A stretch of 64,000 nt of DNA from JABDMH01 sp965222645 (lineage in GTDB: Bacteria; Bacteroidota; Bacteroidia; Chitinophagales; Saprospiraceae). Shown piece after piece: positions 27,669-37,700 of this stretch. A model generated the notes under the pieces. That model had not been told where the DNA came from. It was given only the letters and a program-made list of their open reading frames with translations, and did not search any database. Where the stretch lies: positions 1,178,001-1,242,000 of the forward strand of contig OZ244968.1 of NCBI GenBank assembly GCA_965222645.1. The letters are read 5' to 3'. Numbering within the stretch: position 1 is the stretch's first letter; the number at the start of each line of letters is the position of its first letter. Made by a program: the position numbers and the translations under genes.

Positions 27669-28105
27669 AATTTGTCAGATTAGTCAATCTGTTTTTAATT
27701 GTAACTTTTTCTTTTTCGTGCAAGGTAGCGGTACAAGACATTAACTATAATGTGGACCAATGTCACTACTGCAAAATGATCATTTCCGATCCGCGATTTG
27801 GTGCAGAGCTTGTAACGGAGAAGGGCAAAGTTTTTAAGTTTGATGCAATTGAATGCTTAGTGCCAATCGCCCTGGAAAATGGTATCGATAAATACGAACA
27901 CATGGTAGTAACCGACTACGAGTCACCTGAGGAATTTCTCGATGCCAGAAGCGCCGCCTTTCTAATTAGTGAAAACCATCCGAGCCCCATGGGTGCTAAT
28001 CTCAGTGCCTTTAAGGATATTAAGAAGCAACTCACAGAGAAAGGAAAATGGTATAGCTGGACGGAGCTGGTCGAGCATTTCAAGCTCAATCAGTATGAGT
28101 TTTAG
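27665..28105 (+). CDS. nosL: NosL-like copper-binding lipoprotein
   Basis: NosL delivers copper for assembly of NosZ. The 146-residue protein has a lipobox (FSFSCKV) and the family's CxxC/Met site (DQCHYCKMIISDPRFGAELV), followed by VFKFDAIECLVP. The length is typical. Its start overlaps the stop of the preceding membrane-protein gene, and its end overlaps nosD by 11 bp, so translation of the set is coupled. Confidence 0.92.
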   Translation: MKFVRLVNLFLIVTFSFSCKVAVQDINYNVDQCHYCKMIISDPRFGAELVTEKGKVFKFDAIECLVPIALENGIDKYEHMVVTDYESPEEFLDARSAAFLISENHPSPMGANLSAFKDIKKQLTEKGKWYSWTELVEHFKLNQYEF

Positions 28106-29360
28106 TTGCACAGTTATCAGGTGTACATATATAGTTTTTATCTGGGTGACAGGTACAAACCTTTTCGCCGCAGAACAACTCAGAAACGCTAACCACTCCG
28201 ATCTGGATATTCAGTCGTTAATCTCGAGTGCAAATCCCCATGACACCATTGTAATCCCGGAAGGTACATACTTGACTGAGTCAATCACGATTACAAAACC
28301 CGTTACATTGCTGGGAGTAAACAAGCCTGAGCTCAAATCCAAATCCGGTGATGAATTGTTAGTCGTGATTTCAGACTCCGTGAAAATTATTGGCCTTACT
28401 TTCTCAGATGTGACTACAAGCTTTATAAAAGAACGGGCTGCTATCAGAATGGTCAAGGCAGAGCATTTTTTAATTGAAAACAATATAATCGACCAATGCT
28501 TTTTTGGCATTTATCTGGAGCATTCCAAATCCGGACGCGTAGCAAATAACATCGTGTCCGGCAGTGCAACAACGGAGGCTGGGTCGGGAAATGCAATACA
28601 TGCCTGGTATAGCAGTGATCTTGATATCGAGGGAAACGAGCTCAATGGGCATCGTGACGGCATCTATTTTGAGTTTGTCAGTGATAGTAAAATTCTAAGG
28701 AATCGCAGTACAGACAATTTGAGATATGGACTGCATTTCATGTTTTCCAATGATGATATTTATACTGCTAATTTCTTCGAAAACAATGGATCCGGTGTGG
28801 CGGTTATGTTTTCCAAAAACATCGATATGCTGGAAAACACCTTTTCCAGGAATTGGGGTAGCTCTTCGTATGGATTACTTCTCAAAGAAATTAATGATGC
28901 CAAAATTATTGGAAACGATTTTGTTCAGAATACAATTGGTGTTTTTGTCGAGGGATCCAACAGAATTACCTACAGTGGAAATTCATTTATTCGAAACGGC
29001 TGGGCCATAAAGTTCTCAGGAGGTTGCTCCGCCAATGAAATTACAAGGAATAATTTCCTGCATAATTCACTCGATTTATTGGTAGGAGCCAAGCTTGCAA
29101 ATAATCAACTCCATCACAATTATTGGAGTAATTATAACGGTTATGACCTGGATAAAGACAACATGGGCGATGTGCCATACTACCCCGTCAAACTCTTTTC
29201 ATATGTCTTAGAGCAAGTACCTGAAGCTATTGTCCTGATGCGAAGTTTTTTTGTGGAGATCATAAATTTTTCCGAAAGAGTGAGCCCGGTGTTTACCCCT
29301 AAGGAAGTAAAGGATGATTTTCCACTAATGAATAAAAACCACTATGATCCGGTTTACTAG
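28095..29360 (+). CDS. nosD: NosD periplasmic copper-site assembly protein
   Basis: I start at the ATG at 28095 (421 residues), because a signal peptide follows (CTVIRCTYIVFIWVTGTNLFA). The open frame upstream only shadows nosL. The protein is a right-handed beta helix of CASH/NosD repeats (IENNIIDQCFFGIYLEHS, DIEGNELNGHRDGIYFE, NFFENNGSGVAVMFS, IIGNDFVQNTIGVFVEGS). NosD works with the NosFY transporter in building the CuZ site. It overlaps nosF by 17 bp. Confidence 0.93.
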   Translation: MSFSCTVIRCTYIVFIWVTGTNLFAAEQLRNANHSDLDIQSLISSANPHDTIVIPEGTYLTESITITKPVTLLGVNKPELKSKSGDELLVVISDSVKIIGLTFSDVTTSFIKERAAIRMVKAEHFLIENNIIDQCFFGIYLEHSKSGRVANNIVSGSATTEAGSGNAIHAWYSSDLDIEGNELNGHRDGIYFEFVSDSKILRNRSTDNLRYGLHFMFSNDDIYTANFFENNGSGVAVMFSKNIDMLENTFSRNWGSSSYGLLLKEINDAKIIGNDFVQNTIGVFVEGSNRITYSGNSFIRNGWAIKFSGGCSANEITRNNFLHNSLDLLVGAKLANNQLHHNYWSNYNGYDLDKDNMGDVPYYPVKLFSYVLEQVPEAIVLMRSFFVEIINFSERVSPVFTPKEVKDDFPLMNKNHYDPVY

Positions 29361-30057
29361 TCTGGAAAAAAGATTTGGCCGGCTTGAGGTACTGCGGGGT
29401 ATAAACCTGGATCTGGATTTTCAAGGTATTACAGCAGTACTGGGCCCAAACGGGTCGGGTAAAACGACATTGCTAAAGAGCCTATTGGGGATGGTGATAC
29501 CCAGTGCTGGTGATATATTCTTTAGGAATGCTTCAGTCAAAAATCAACACACATACCGCAGCGATATAGCTCATGTCCCGCAAGTATCGCATTTTCCTGA
29601 AAATCTCACTTCGAATCAGTTGCTGCAAATGATCAAAGACATACGTCCTGGTCAGACCCGTGACCAATATCTCATCGATCTATTTGAGCTGCGACCTGAA
29701 CTGCACAAAAAGATGCGCAATCTTTCGGGTGGCAATCGACAGAAAATAAATCTTATCCTCGGTTTGATGTATGATAAGCCAGTCATTATTCTCGATGAGC
29801 CAAGTAATGGCCTGGACCCACTTTCAGTCCTAAATCTAAAATCATTTCTTAAAGCGGAGGAAAGAAAGGGAAAACTGATTCTTTTCACTACACACCTCAT
29901 TTCTTTTGTCGAAGATGTGGCAAGCAACATCATTTTTCTACTGGATGGTCATATTTACTTTCAAGGCCCGGTCAAAAATCTGCTCAGGCAGGAGGAGGAG
30001 AGAAACCTGGAAACAGCCATCGCAAAGATCTTACGAAAAAGCGTCTCAGTCCCGTGA
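29344..30057 (+). CDS. nosF: NosF ABC-type ATPase
   Basis: The 237-residue ATPase has Walker A (GPNGSGKTT), the Q-loop region HVPQVSHFPENLTSN, the ABC signature LSGGNRQK, Walker B (PVIILDEPSNGLDP) and the H-switch (FTTHLIS). It pairs with NosY as an ABC transporter that supports copper-site maturation of NosZ. It overlaps nosD at its start and nosY at its end (GTGA). Confidence 0.95.
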   Translation: MIRFTSLEKRFGRLEVLRGINLDLDFQGITAVLGPNGSGKTTLLKSLLGMVIPSAGDIFFRNASVKNQHTYRSDIAHVPQVSHFPENLTSNQLLQMIKDIRPGQTRDQYLIDLFELRPELHKKMRNLSGGNRQKINLILGLMYDKPVIILDEPSNGLDPLSVLNLKSFLKAEERKGKLILFTTHLISFVEDVASNIIFLLDGHIYFQGPVKNLLRQEEERNLETAIAKILRKSVSVP

Positions 30058-30836
30058 CCAAAGTTCTGAAATATACACTTTATGATCTGATCAGAAATCG
30101 GTGGTTGCTGATCTACATGAGTTTTTTTCTGATTGTGACCGTGGCACTCATCGGCTTGAGCAATGACTCCGCAAAAGTCTTAATCAGTCTGTCAAATATT
30201 ACCCTTGTCCTCACGCCACTCGTCGGAATCCTCTTTGGTGTAATGTATTATTATAGCTCAGAGGATTTTATCCGGTTTTTATTGGCCCAGCCACTTTCAC
30301 GAGGATCCATCATTTCTGGAATTCTTTCAGGAATTTCATTGTCACTCATCATCAGTCTCGCTGTCGGCATCGGATTACCGATGCTTTTTCACGGAATCCT
30401 GAGCTCCCCGGATTTAAAAATATTTATTATTGTTCTTGGCATGGCAATGATCCTTTCTATCATCTATGTGCTCCTCGCCTTTGTAATCACACTGAATAGT
30501 ACGGACCGGATTAGAGGATTCGGCATCGCAATATTTACCTGGCTGTTTTTTTCTGTGATATACGATGGATTATTCCTCCTACTCCTATTAATTTTTAAAG
30601 ATTATCCACTCGAAAATCTAACCCTGGGTCTCACGATCCTAAATCCAATTGATCTTGCCCGTAATCTCACACTTATTAACCTTGATATCTCTGCTATGAT
30701 GGGCTACACCGGAGCCGTCCTAAAAGATTTCTTTGGCAGGACTTCTGGCAGCATTGTCATCCTGGTCGCGCTATGCGCATGGTTGGTCATACCCTTTGTC
30801 TGGATAAAAAGGACAATGAACAGAAAGGATTTTTAG
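30054..30836 (+). CDS. nosY: NosY ABC transporter permease
   Basis: The 260-residue protein starts at a GTG that overlaps the nosF stop codon (GTGA). Six hydrophobic helices are visible, starting with WLLIYMSFFLIVTVALIGL and ending with IVILVALCAWLVIPFVW. This is the ABC-2 type layout of NosY. It closes the rightward nos arm; no further nos gene follows. Confidence 0.93.
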   Translation: MTKVLKYTLYDLIRNRWLLIYMSFFLIVTVALIGLSNDSAKVLISLSNITLVLTPLVGILFGVMYYYSSEDFIRFLLAQPLSRGSIISGILSGISLSLIISLAVGIGLPMLFHGILSSPDLKIFIIVLGMAMILSIIYVLLAFVITLNSTDRIRGFGIAIFTWLFFSVIYDGLFLLLLLIFKDYPLENLTLGLTILNPIDLARNLTLINLDISAMMGYTGAVLKDFFGRTSGSIVILVALCAWLVIPFVWIKRTMNRKDF

Positions 30837-31120
30837 TCCCTTTGTCCATACGCATTAGATGTCCTTTTGTAGATGCCAGATAAGGACGGTCAGTAGCAAA
30901 ACTTGTGACGAATATACAATGGAGCAATAATTTGACAATGCTGGGAAGTTAGCCTCCCAAACTGTGGCAATCCAATCAATTCAGACAATGAGATCCAATC
31001 ACCAAACTTCACCAAATTACACTCAACAATTAAAATCCTTTTGTATATTGCATATGTGTATCTGATCGAAATGGAGATGACCTTTTTTATCAGAACTCAA
31101 AATTTTAGGCGGATCTGCTT

Positions 31121-31216
31121 TAATCTAAAAAATCGCTAATCAGGTGGAAAGTAGATCAGTGAACGCTTAGGCGTGAACTGATCGATTCCACAAGGGTCTA
31201 GCGATTCCTTAGATTA
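31121..31216. repeat. 96-bp imperfect palindrome
   Basis: Matching arm blocks run in register from both ends: TAATCTAA/TTAGATTA, ATCGCTA/TAGCGAT, TGGAA/TTCCA and GATCAGT/ACTGATC. At the centre lies ACGC-TTAG-GCGT. The mismatched stretches between blocks are 3-8 bases. It could be a long RNA hairpin, a cruciform, or a small mobile element with no transposase. I see no second copy in the window. Confidence 0.75.
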
Positions 31217-31412
31217 GTCGATTGCGAGCTTCACGCCTATTTTTGTAGAGAATGATTTAATAATCGGCTCCCCTCTGAAGCTCATGGAGTCCCAAACCAG
31301 ATAGACCATGAGCTGATCAAAATAAATCCAAGTCAAAGAAGTATTTGAGCAGGAATTTGTCTGTGTAGAAACCTGCATAGGAAATAAATTCGTGTGTAGA
31401 ATCAAAATACGA

Positions 31413-31477
31413 GTACCGGCAAAGGCTGGTACGTATATAACTGGTGCACCGGCTGCGGATTCATAAAGGCCGGTGCA
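31413..31477 (+). promoter_or_regulatory. Two hairpins in the leader of the RHS operon
   Basis: The first hairpin (31413-31432) has an 8-bp stem, GTACCGGC/GCTGGTAC with one G-U pair, and an AAAG loop. The second (31445-31477) has a 9-bp stem TGCACCGGC/GCCGGTGCA and a 15-base loop. Both share a CCGGC/GCCGG core. They lie 27-91 bp upstream of the small lipoprotein gene. The second is followed by a weak T run, so it could also act as a terminator. Confidence 0.5.
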
Positions 31478-31503
31478 TATTTTAAAATTAAAAAAATACC
31501 CGC

Positions 31504-31731
31504 ATGAAAAATCGATCTTTTCTTATCTATTTTCTCCCGTTAGCTTTCGTAGTCCCGGCTTGTAGGGAGGACACCCCTCTAATACTGTCAGATCCACAGA
31601 AAAATCAGTTACTACCGGAAAATAGACAAGTGACCTTAAAAGAATGCGACCAGATGGGCCGTCTGGCACGGGCAGGTAAAGACCTGGTCTGCTCCTGGCA
31701 AAACGGTGTGCGGCGCTTCCTTATAAAATAA
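31504..31731 (+). CDS. Small lipoprotein upstream of the RHS gene
   Basis: This 75-residue protein has a lipobox (FVVPACRED). The mature part contains one more Cys pair (KECDQMGR, LVCSWQNG) that could form a disulfide. It lies 17 bp before the RHS/YD gene and is probably co-transcribed with it. I recognise no family. Small lipoproteins often precede YD-repeat genes in Bacteroidota, so a role in export or anchoring is possible. Confidence 0.6.
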   Translation: MKNRSFLIYFLPLAFVVPACREDTPLILSDPQKNQLLPENRQVTLKECDQMGRLARAGKDLVCSWQNGVRRFLIK

Positions 31732-31748
31732 CTAAATAAATCAAAAAA

Positions 31749-34700
31749 ATGCAAGCCCTAATCTTTCGTCTGAGCTGTCGACATTTATTTATCCCTCTAC
31801 TGTTTTCTTTTTCTTTATCTCTTCCAGCTATTGATATTTGTCCATACTTCTGTCCGAATGAAAACTTACCCACCGGCACTGAATTAATAAATACGCTGGA
31901 AAAGAACCGGGATGCCCTTGATGATGATCCAAGGGGGCTTTTCTTTTTTGACACAATCCCTCCTGGCAAAGGAAAGGGAAAGCGCACTAAAGTGAAAAAA
32001 CTCTCAGCAAGGATCACCGGAGATGATGTTGATATAGACTGGATTACCATCGAAGAACACGATGTCGATTATTTTGAATTGTATGCTGCCATTGATGCCC
32101 AACCGTATAAATCGATCGAAAAAATAAAACCAGATAAAGGAAAAATAAAGGAGAAGGAAGAAAAAGAATACGAGCTCAAAGACAAAGAAAGTAAGAAAAA
32201 AAACAAGGAGGCGAAACGGATATACTACCGTCTCCATGAAGTGACCAAAGAAGGAGAAGATCACATACTGGCTGTGGCTATGGCATCATCATCCAGTGGC
32301 AGCGGCAACAGCAATGCTCCTGACCAGTTGCTGGACCTCCTTCCACAGACCACCCCAAAATCGCCGGAGGTAGCGGCCATGGAGCGTTTTGATCAATCCC
32401 CGGTGTCACACTTTACGGGTATCGCCGATATATCTATACCGATTCACACAATAGCAGTGGGAGCGCTCAAAATTCCTATCGAGCTCAAGTACCACTCGGG
32501 TGGAAATAAGGTATCTGATGTAGCTCCCAGGCAAGGCCTGGGCTGGAGTATTACGGGATTGTACAGCTTAAGTGCCGAGATAAGAGGTCAGGCCGACCAG
32601 ACCAGCAGTACAGGCATGCTCAATAATGACCTGCCCACTTTTACCTTGAGCTGCATCACCCCGGCAGACAAACAGCTGCTGGATGGGCATATCAATTTTG
32701 ACTATGATATGGAGCGGGATGTATTTACCTATCGTACCCCCCTTCGCACCAATTCCTTTGTGGTGACCCCAGACAGTACTTATTTTTTGGAAGCCGATCG
32801 CAGCCTGATCAATTATTCGGGAGGCTTTAATGATTTTACACTACTGGATGATCACGGCAATCAATACTATTATGACATCAAAGAAAATACAGGCGGTAAT
32901 AATATAAATAATACCAGTGCCTGGCATGTCAGTGAAATTTTAACCAGTGTGTCCGGGGAAAAAGTATCGTACACTTACTATAATTTGGAGACCCTCAGCT
33001 ACATCACCGATCATACCACAGTGCACACCGTTCATACAGATCTATGCGATAATGTACCGGCTGGAATTAATTCCGGACCTCAACCTCCCACCTATTTGCA
33101 AAACACGGTGTATATCAGCCAAAGGCCATTGAAAGAAATCTTTTTTCCCGGTGGAAAGATCCATTTTGTATTGGAGAGCCAGGACAGGCAGGATCTGAGT
33201 GGAGCCAAGGCACTGGATAAAATCGATGTCTACAGCTACGATTTCGAAGAAGCCGGTACCAATAAATACAAACTCATCAGAAGCTATGATTTATCCTATG
33301 TGTACAAGACGCGCAGTGGCACCAATGGGGGTAAAGTATTATTTCTGGATAAAGTAGAGCAAAAAGATAATGGGGGTGTAGTGATAGGGACCTATAAAAT
33401 GGATTATAACACGACATCCTTACCAAAAAAAGATTCGTATGCCACAGATGAACAGGGATATTACAACGGAGCTACAAATGCCAATTTAATCCCAGCCTAT
33501 TCGATACCCTATGCACCTAATTGCAATAGTACCAATTCGACAGCCACCAATTCCAGTCCGGCCAATCGCAATTCGAATGGCACATACATGGACGCCTGGA
33601 TGCTGGAGCGTATAGATTATCCCACCGGTGGATATACCAAATTTGAATACGAACCCCATAAATATATAGATGGCTCTACAACTACACTGGCAGGAGGTCT
33701 TCGGATAAAAAAAATGACCAGCTATTCCGGGAGTGGAGCGCTGTTAAAGTCCTTTCGGTATGGAGCCAGTGAATCCGGTCACGGAACATACCGGGACTAT
33801 AGCAAGGTCATGATGCGCACTGACCAGATGATCAAAAAAGAAGACAACACGGGAGGTAGTGATTACTACTCCTACAATGTCATGCGTCTGAGCTCTGGAG
33901 TAAACACACTAATCAATGCCTTTGAAGGTGTACCAGTCACCTATGGCGAGGTCACGGTATATGAAGATAGCACTGGAGCAGGCAGTATCGGAAAAACCAT
34001 ATACACCTACAAAAATGATGTCAACGATCTGGCTATCACCGGTAATGGATCCACCAACAGGCAAGTGCTGCAAAGCCGGCACTGGGCCCGGGGTCAACTG
34101 CTCAGTAGAAAGGTATACGGATCTGATAATAACCTCAAAGAAGAAATCACGAACACGTACACAGCGATTATTCCATCCAATCCGACACCGGCGTTGGGTT
34201 ATATTTTGGGCAGAAGTCTGGATATGATTACTCTGGGTGTTACCAACGGGTCAGGATGCCTGATTGATGACGATCAGTTTATTCTCAATCCATATTCCTG
34301 GTATCCGGGATTGTTAAAACTAAATACAACACGAAGCAGAAAATACGATGATATAACCCCTGGTAAATACGTGGATCGTTTGATCACCCACAGCTATGAT
34401 CCGGATGACTATCAGCTCACCGAAGAAAAATACACGAATACCGATGGGGATGAGCGCATAAAAAGATACCGGTATGTCACCGGTCTTTCTAATTTATCTG
34501 CATCCTACACAGGTGCTGCATTGGCCTTTTTCCACATGCGGGAAAACAATCAACTCAATACCCCTATAGAGATAAATACGCTTAGAAAATCCGGAAGTAC
34601 CACCAGGTATTTATCGGGACTACTAAGCGAGTACAGTATCAAACTGCTTGACGGCCGTTACTATGTTTTACCTGCAAATATCTACCAGGCACGCATTGAT

Positions 34701-37700
34701 GATCTGAATCAACCCACGAGCTTTACCCAGGTCAATGTAAGCTCGGGAGGTACAATCAGCAGGGATGCCAGCTATGTGCACCGGTTGGATTTTATAGATT
34801 ACACGACGCACGGTAGAATAGACCGCTGGAAAAGACCGGGGAACAGCATTATTAAATATACCTGGGACACGGATGCCAATAGCACCTACCACCACCGCAT
34901 GCAAAACAGCATTTTGCACCATGGCAACACAGCGGCACAGATCACGCAATACAAAATAAGCCGGAGCCTGCTGGGCATGGATACTTTAATTATTCCAAAT
35001 GGTATAAGCACAACCTACAATTACGATAGTTATGGCCGGTTTAAAAGAATACTGGATCATGCCGGAGACATCGATCAGGAAAACGAGTACGTGATATCTT
35101 CTGGGGGAAATAGTCGAGTGATTATTCATACACCGAGGTCGTCTATGAGCATTCTGAGTACCGATATCACCGAGGTAATGACCGACATCCACTTTTACGA
35201 TGGTTTAGGCAGAGCCGAACAGACCATGCAAAAACAAGCGAGCCCGAATGCGAGCACCCATATCGTGCAGGGAGCGGTGACTCGCGATGATTTTGGCCGC
35301 ACATCCAAAGACTATGTACCCTTTTCAGCAGGTGGCAGTACTACACAAAAGGCCTCACTGCCCCCAAGTGTTCATGGGGACAACAAGCCTTACGGCGAGG
35401 TGAAGACGTATGATGATAGCCCCCTCCAGAAACCCAAAGAAATCCTTGGTCCGGGCAGTACTTGGCACAGCCAAAATAAGTTTGTGGAAAATACATATGA
35501 GGTGGCACCGGGCAGTACGATAAGAAAATATGTAAATGGAATAAGTGGAGCATCGGTCAGCGGCACATATGGAACCAATGAATTGTACATGCGCAAGACG
35601 ATCAGCGAGCAGGGCAATGTCACGATAGCTTATCTGGACAATGATGGCAAGATCGTACAGCGATCTGAGCAAGACTCTACGGGCACCTACCGGCACACTG
35701 CCTTTATCTATAATAATCACGATCGAGTGCGGTTTGTCATACAACCCCAGAGTTTTGAGACCTCGCAGAGCTTTACCATAGACGATGGCTATTTTAAGGA
35801 TGGCGTATTTGAATTTGTATACGACAGCCTGGGCAGGGAAATATCGAGGCACACGCCTGGAGGAGGCCGGAGTTTTACAGTACACGACCGGTTGGATAGA
35901 ACAGTGCTTACCCAGACGGCATTACAAAAAGCAAATAACAAATGGAGCTATATCCGGTATGATGCCTTTGGCAGAGTGGCCCACACCGGAGAACTAACCT
36001 CCTCATTGAGTCAAAGTGTACTGGCTGATAAGTTTAAGGCCATCAATCAATGCTATGAGCAATGGGTGGCAGGAAGCTGGACTACGGTGAGTTTTCCTTC
36101 AGAGCTCAACAGTGCCAGTAAAAAAATAAAGGTGGAAAACATCTATGACAGCTACACGGCATGGAATAGCCTGGCCTCTTTTGACTCTGACCATGCCTAT
36201 CACAATGCCATCAGCGATGCCACTGGATTGCTCACGGGGAGTTTTAGCTACAACTCGGATGATGCCAACGAGTCGTACTTTGACGTAGTATACTATGATT
36301 ACAAACTCAGGGAGATACAACGCATCAGGAGCCATCATCTGGCCGCCAGTCCTGCCAGCCCACAGAAGATCATCACGAGTCTGGAGTACAATCATGCCGG
36401 GGATATTCTGCGTACGAAGACGACCTGGCAGTTTGAGGATCGAGACGACATCACCCACATAGACAGTACGATCTATGATCACCGGAGTAGACCGGTGAGT
36501 TATGCCAGTGGAGTAGATGTAGCCGCGGAGGTGATCTGCACTTCGGCTTATGATGTCACGGGAAGATTAAACCAGAAGGTATACCAGCCTGGAGGCAGCT
36601 ATACCAAGGGAGGCACCAATGATTATATCTTCCGGCCACCGAGTCCCACAGAGACAAACACAGCCGATACCGCCCGGGTGGCAATCATCCTGGATGCGGG
36701 CACCACGATCGATGTAAACAGCATCAATACTTATATGGCCGTGATAGACACTAGCAGTGATCCGGGTACTACAATCAATGCCTTACAGACGATCCAGTAT
36801 TCGTACAATATCCGGGACTGGCTCACGGGGATCAACCTCAATGCCGAGGGCAATCCGGTGCCCAATGTGAGTGAGGGCGATCTGTTTAGCATGAAGATGA
36901 ATTACGCATCAGCAGGCCGGTATGACGGTACGATGGGCAGCCAGGCCTGGGCCCATCACAACGCGGATCTGCAGCAGCGATCCTACACTTTTAGCTACGA
37001 TGCAGCCAGCCGGATCAAGGGAGCGACATACAGTGGAGTCAATGGCGAGAACTATAGTGTGAGTGATCTGCGTTATGATAAAAACGGCAACATTAAGCGG
37101 CTAAAGCGGATGGGAAAGAAAGGAAGCGGGTTTGCGCAGATAGATGATCTGAGTTACACCTACTCGGGCAATCACCTGATGCGTGTAGAAGATGCGGTGA
37201 GTGGAGACAATGAGGTAGACTTTGTAAACCGCAACAGCGGCAGCGATGACTATGCCTACTACGCAGATGGCTGCCTGCAAAAGGACCTGAATGAAAACAT
37301 AAGCAATATCGACTACGACACGTACCTGAATAAGCCGGTGCTGGTCACCCTGAGCACAGGAGAAACGGTAAAATACATCTATGATGGCACGGGTACAATG
37401 ATTAGAAGAGAGTTAAGCGATGGCACATCCTGGGATTATCTGGGCGGTATGATTCTTAAAGACGGCAATCCGTACCAGATTGCGATGGCAGAGGGCCGGA
37501 TTGTGTATGAAGACACCGTCCCTCGCCATGAGTATGAGTATCGCGACCAGGTGGGCAATCTGCGGGTGTCTTTTACGGAGCGGAACGGAAAATTGCAGCA
37601 GACATTTGCAGCGGGATACAGCCCATTTGGTGTACAGATTCATCCGGAGGTAAATACTCCTGCGCCTTGCAAGTTTACCTTTCAGGGACATGAAGACATA

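Larger units (their letters stand above)
30837..31503. other. Intergenic region with strong secondary structure
   Basis: These 667 bp contain no convincing gene. They hold a 96-bp imperfect palindrome (31121-31216) and two compact hairpins close to the next gene (separate entries). A leftward 63-codon frame at 31214-31405 overlaps part of it and has no recognisable product. Confidence 0.55.

Noticed and set aside
31121..31216. Integron attC site
   Set aside because: The palindrome lacks the RYYYAAC/GTTRRRY core sites, and there is no integrase or cassette array.
31214..31405. 63-codon leftward gene downstream of the long palindrome
   Set aside because: It overlaps the palindrome arm, has no recognisable domain and lies in structured non-coding DNA.
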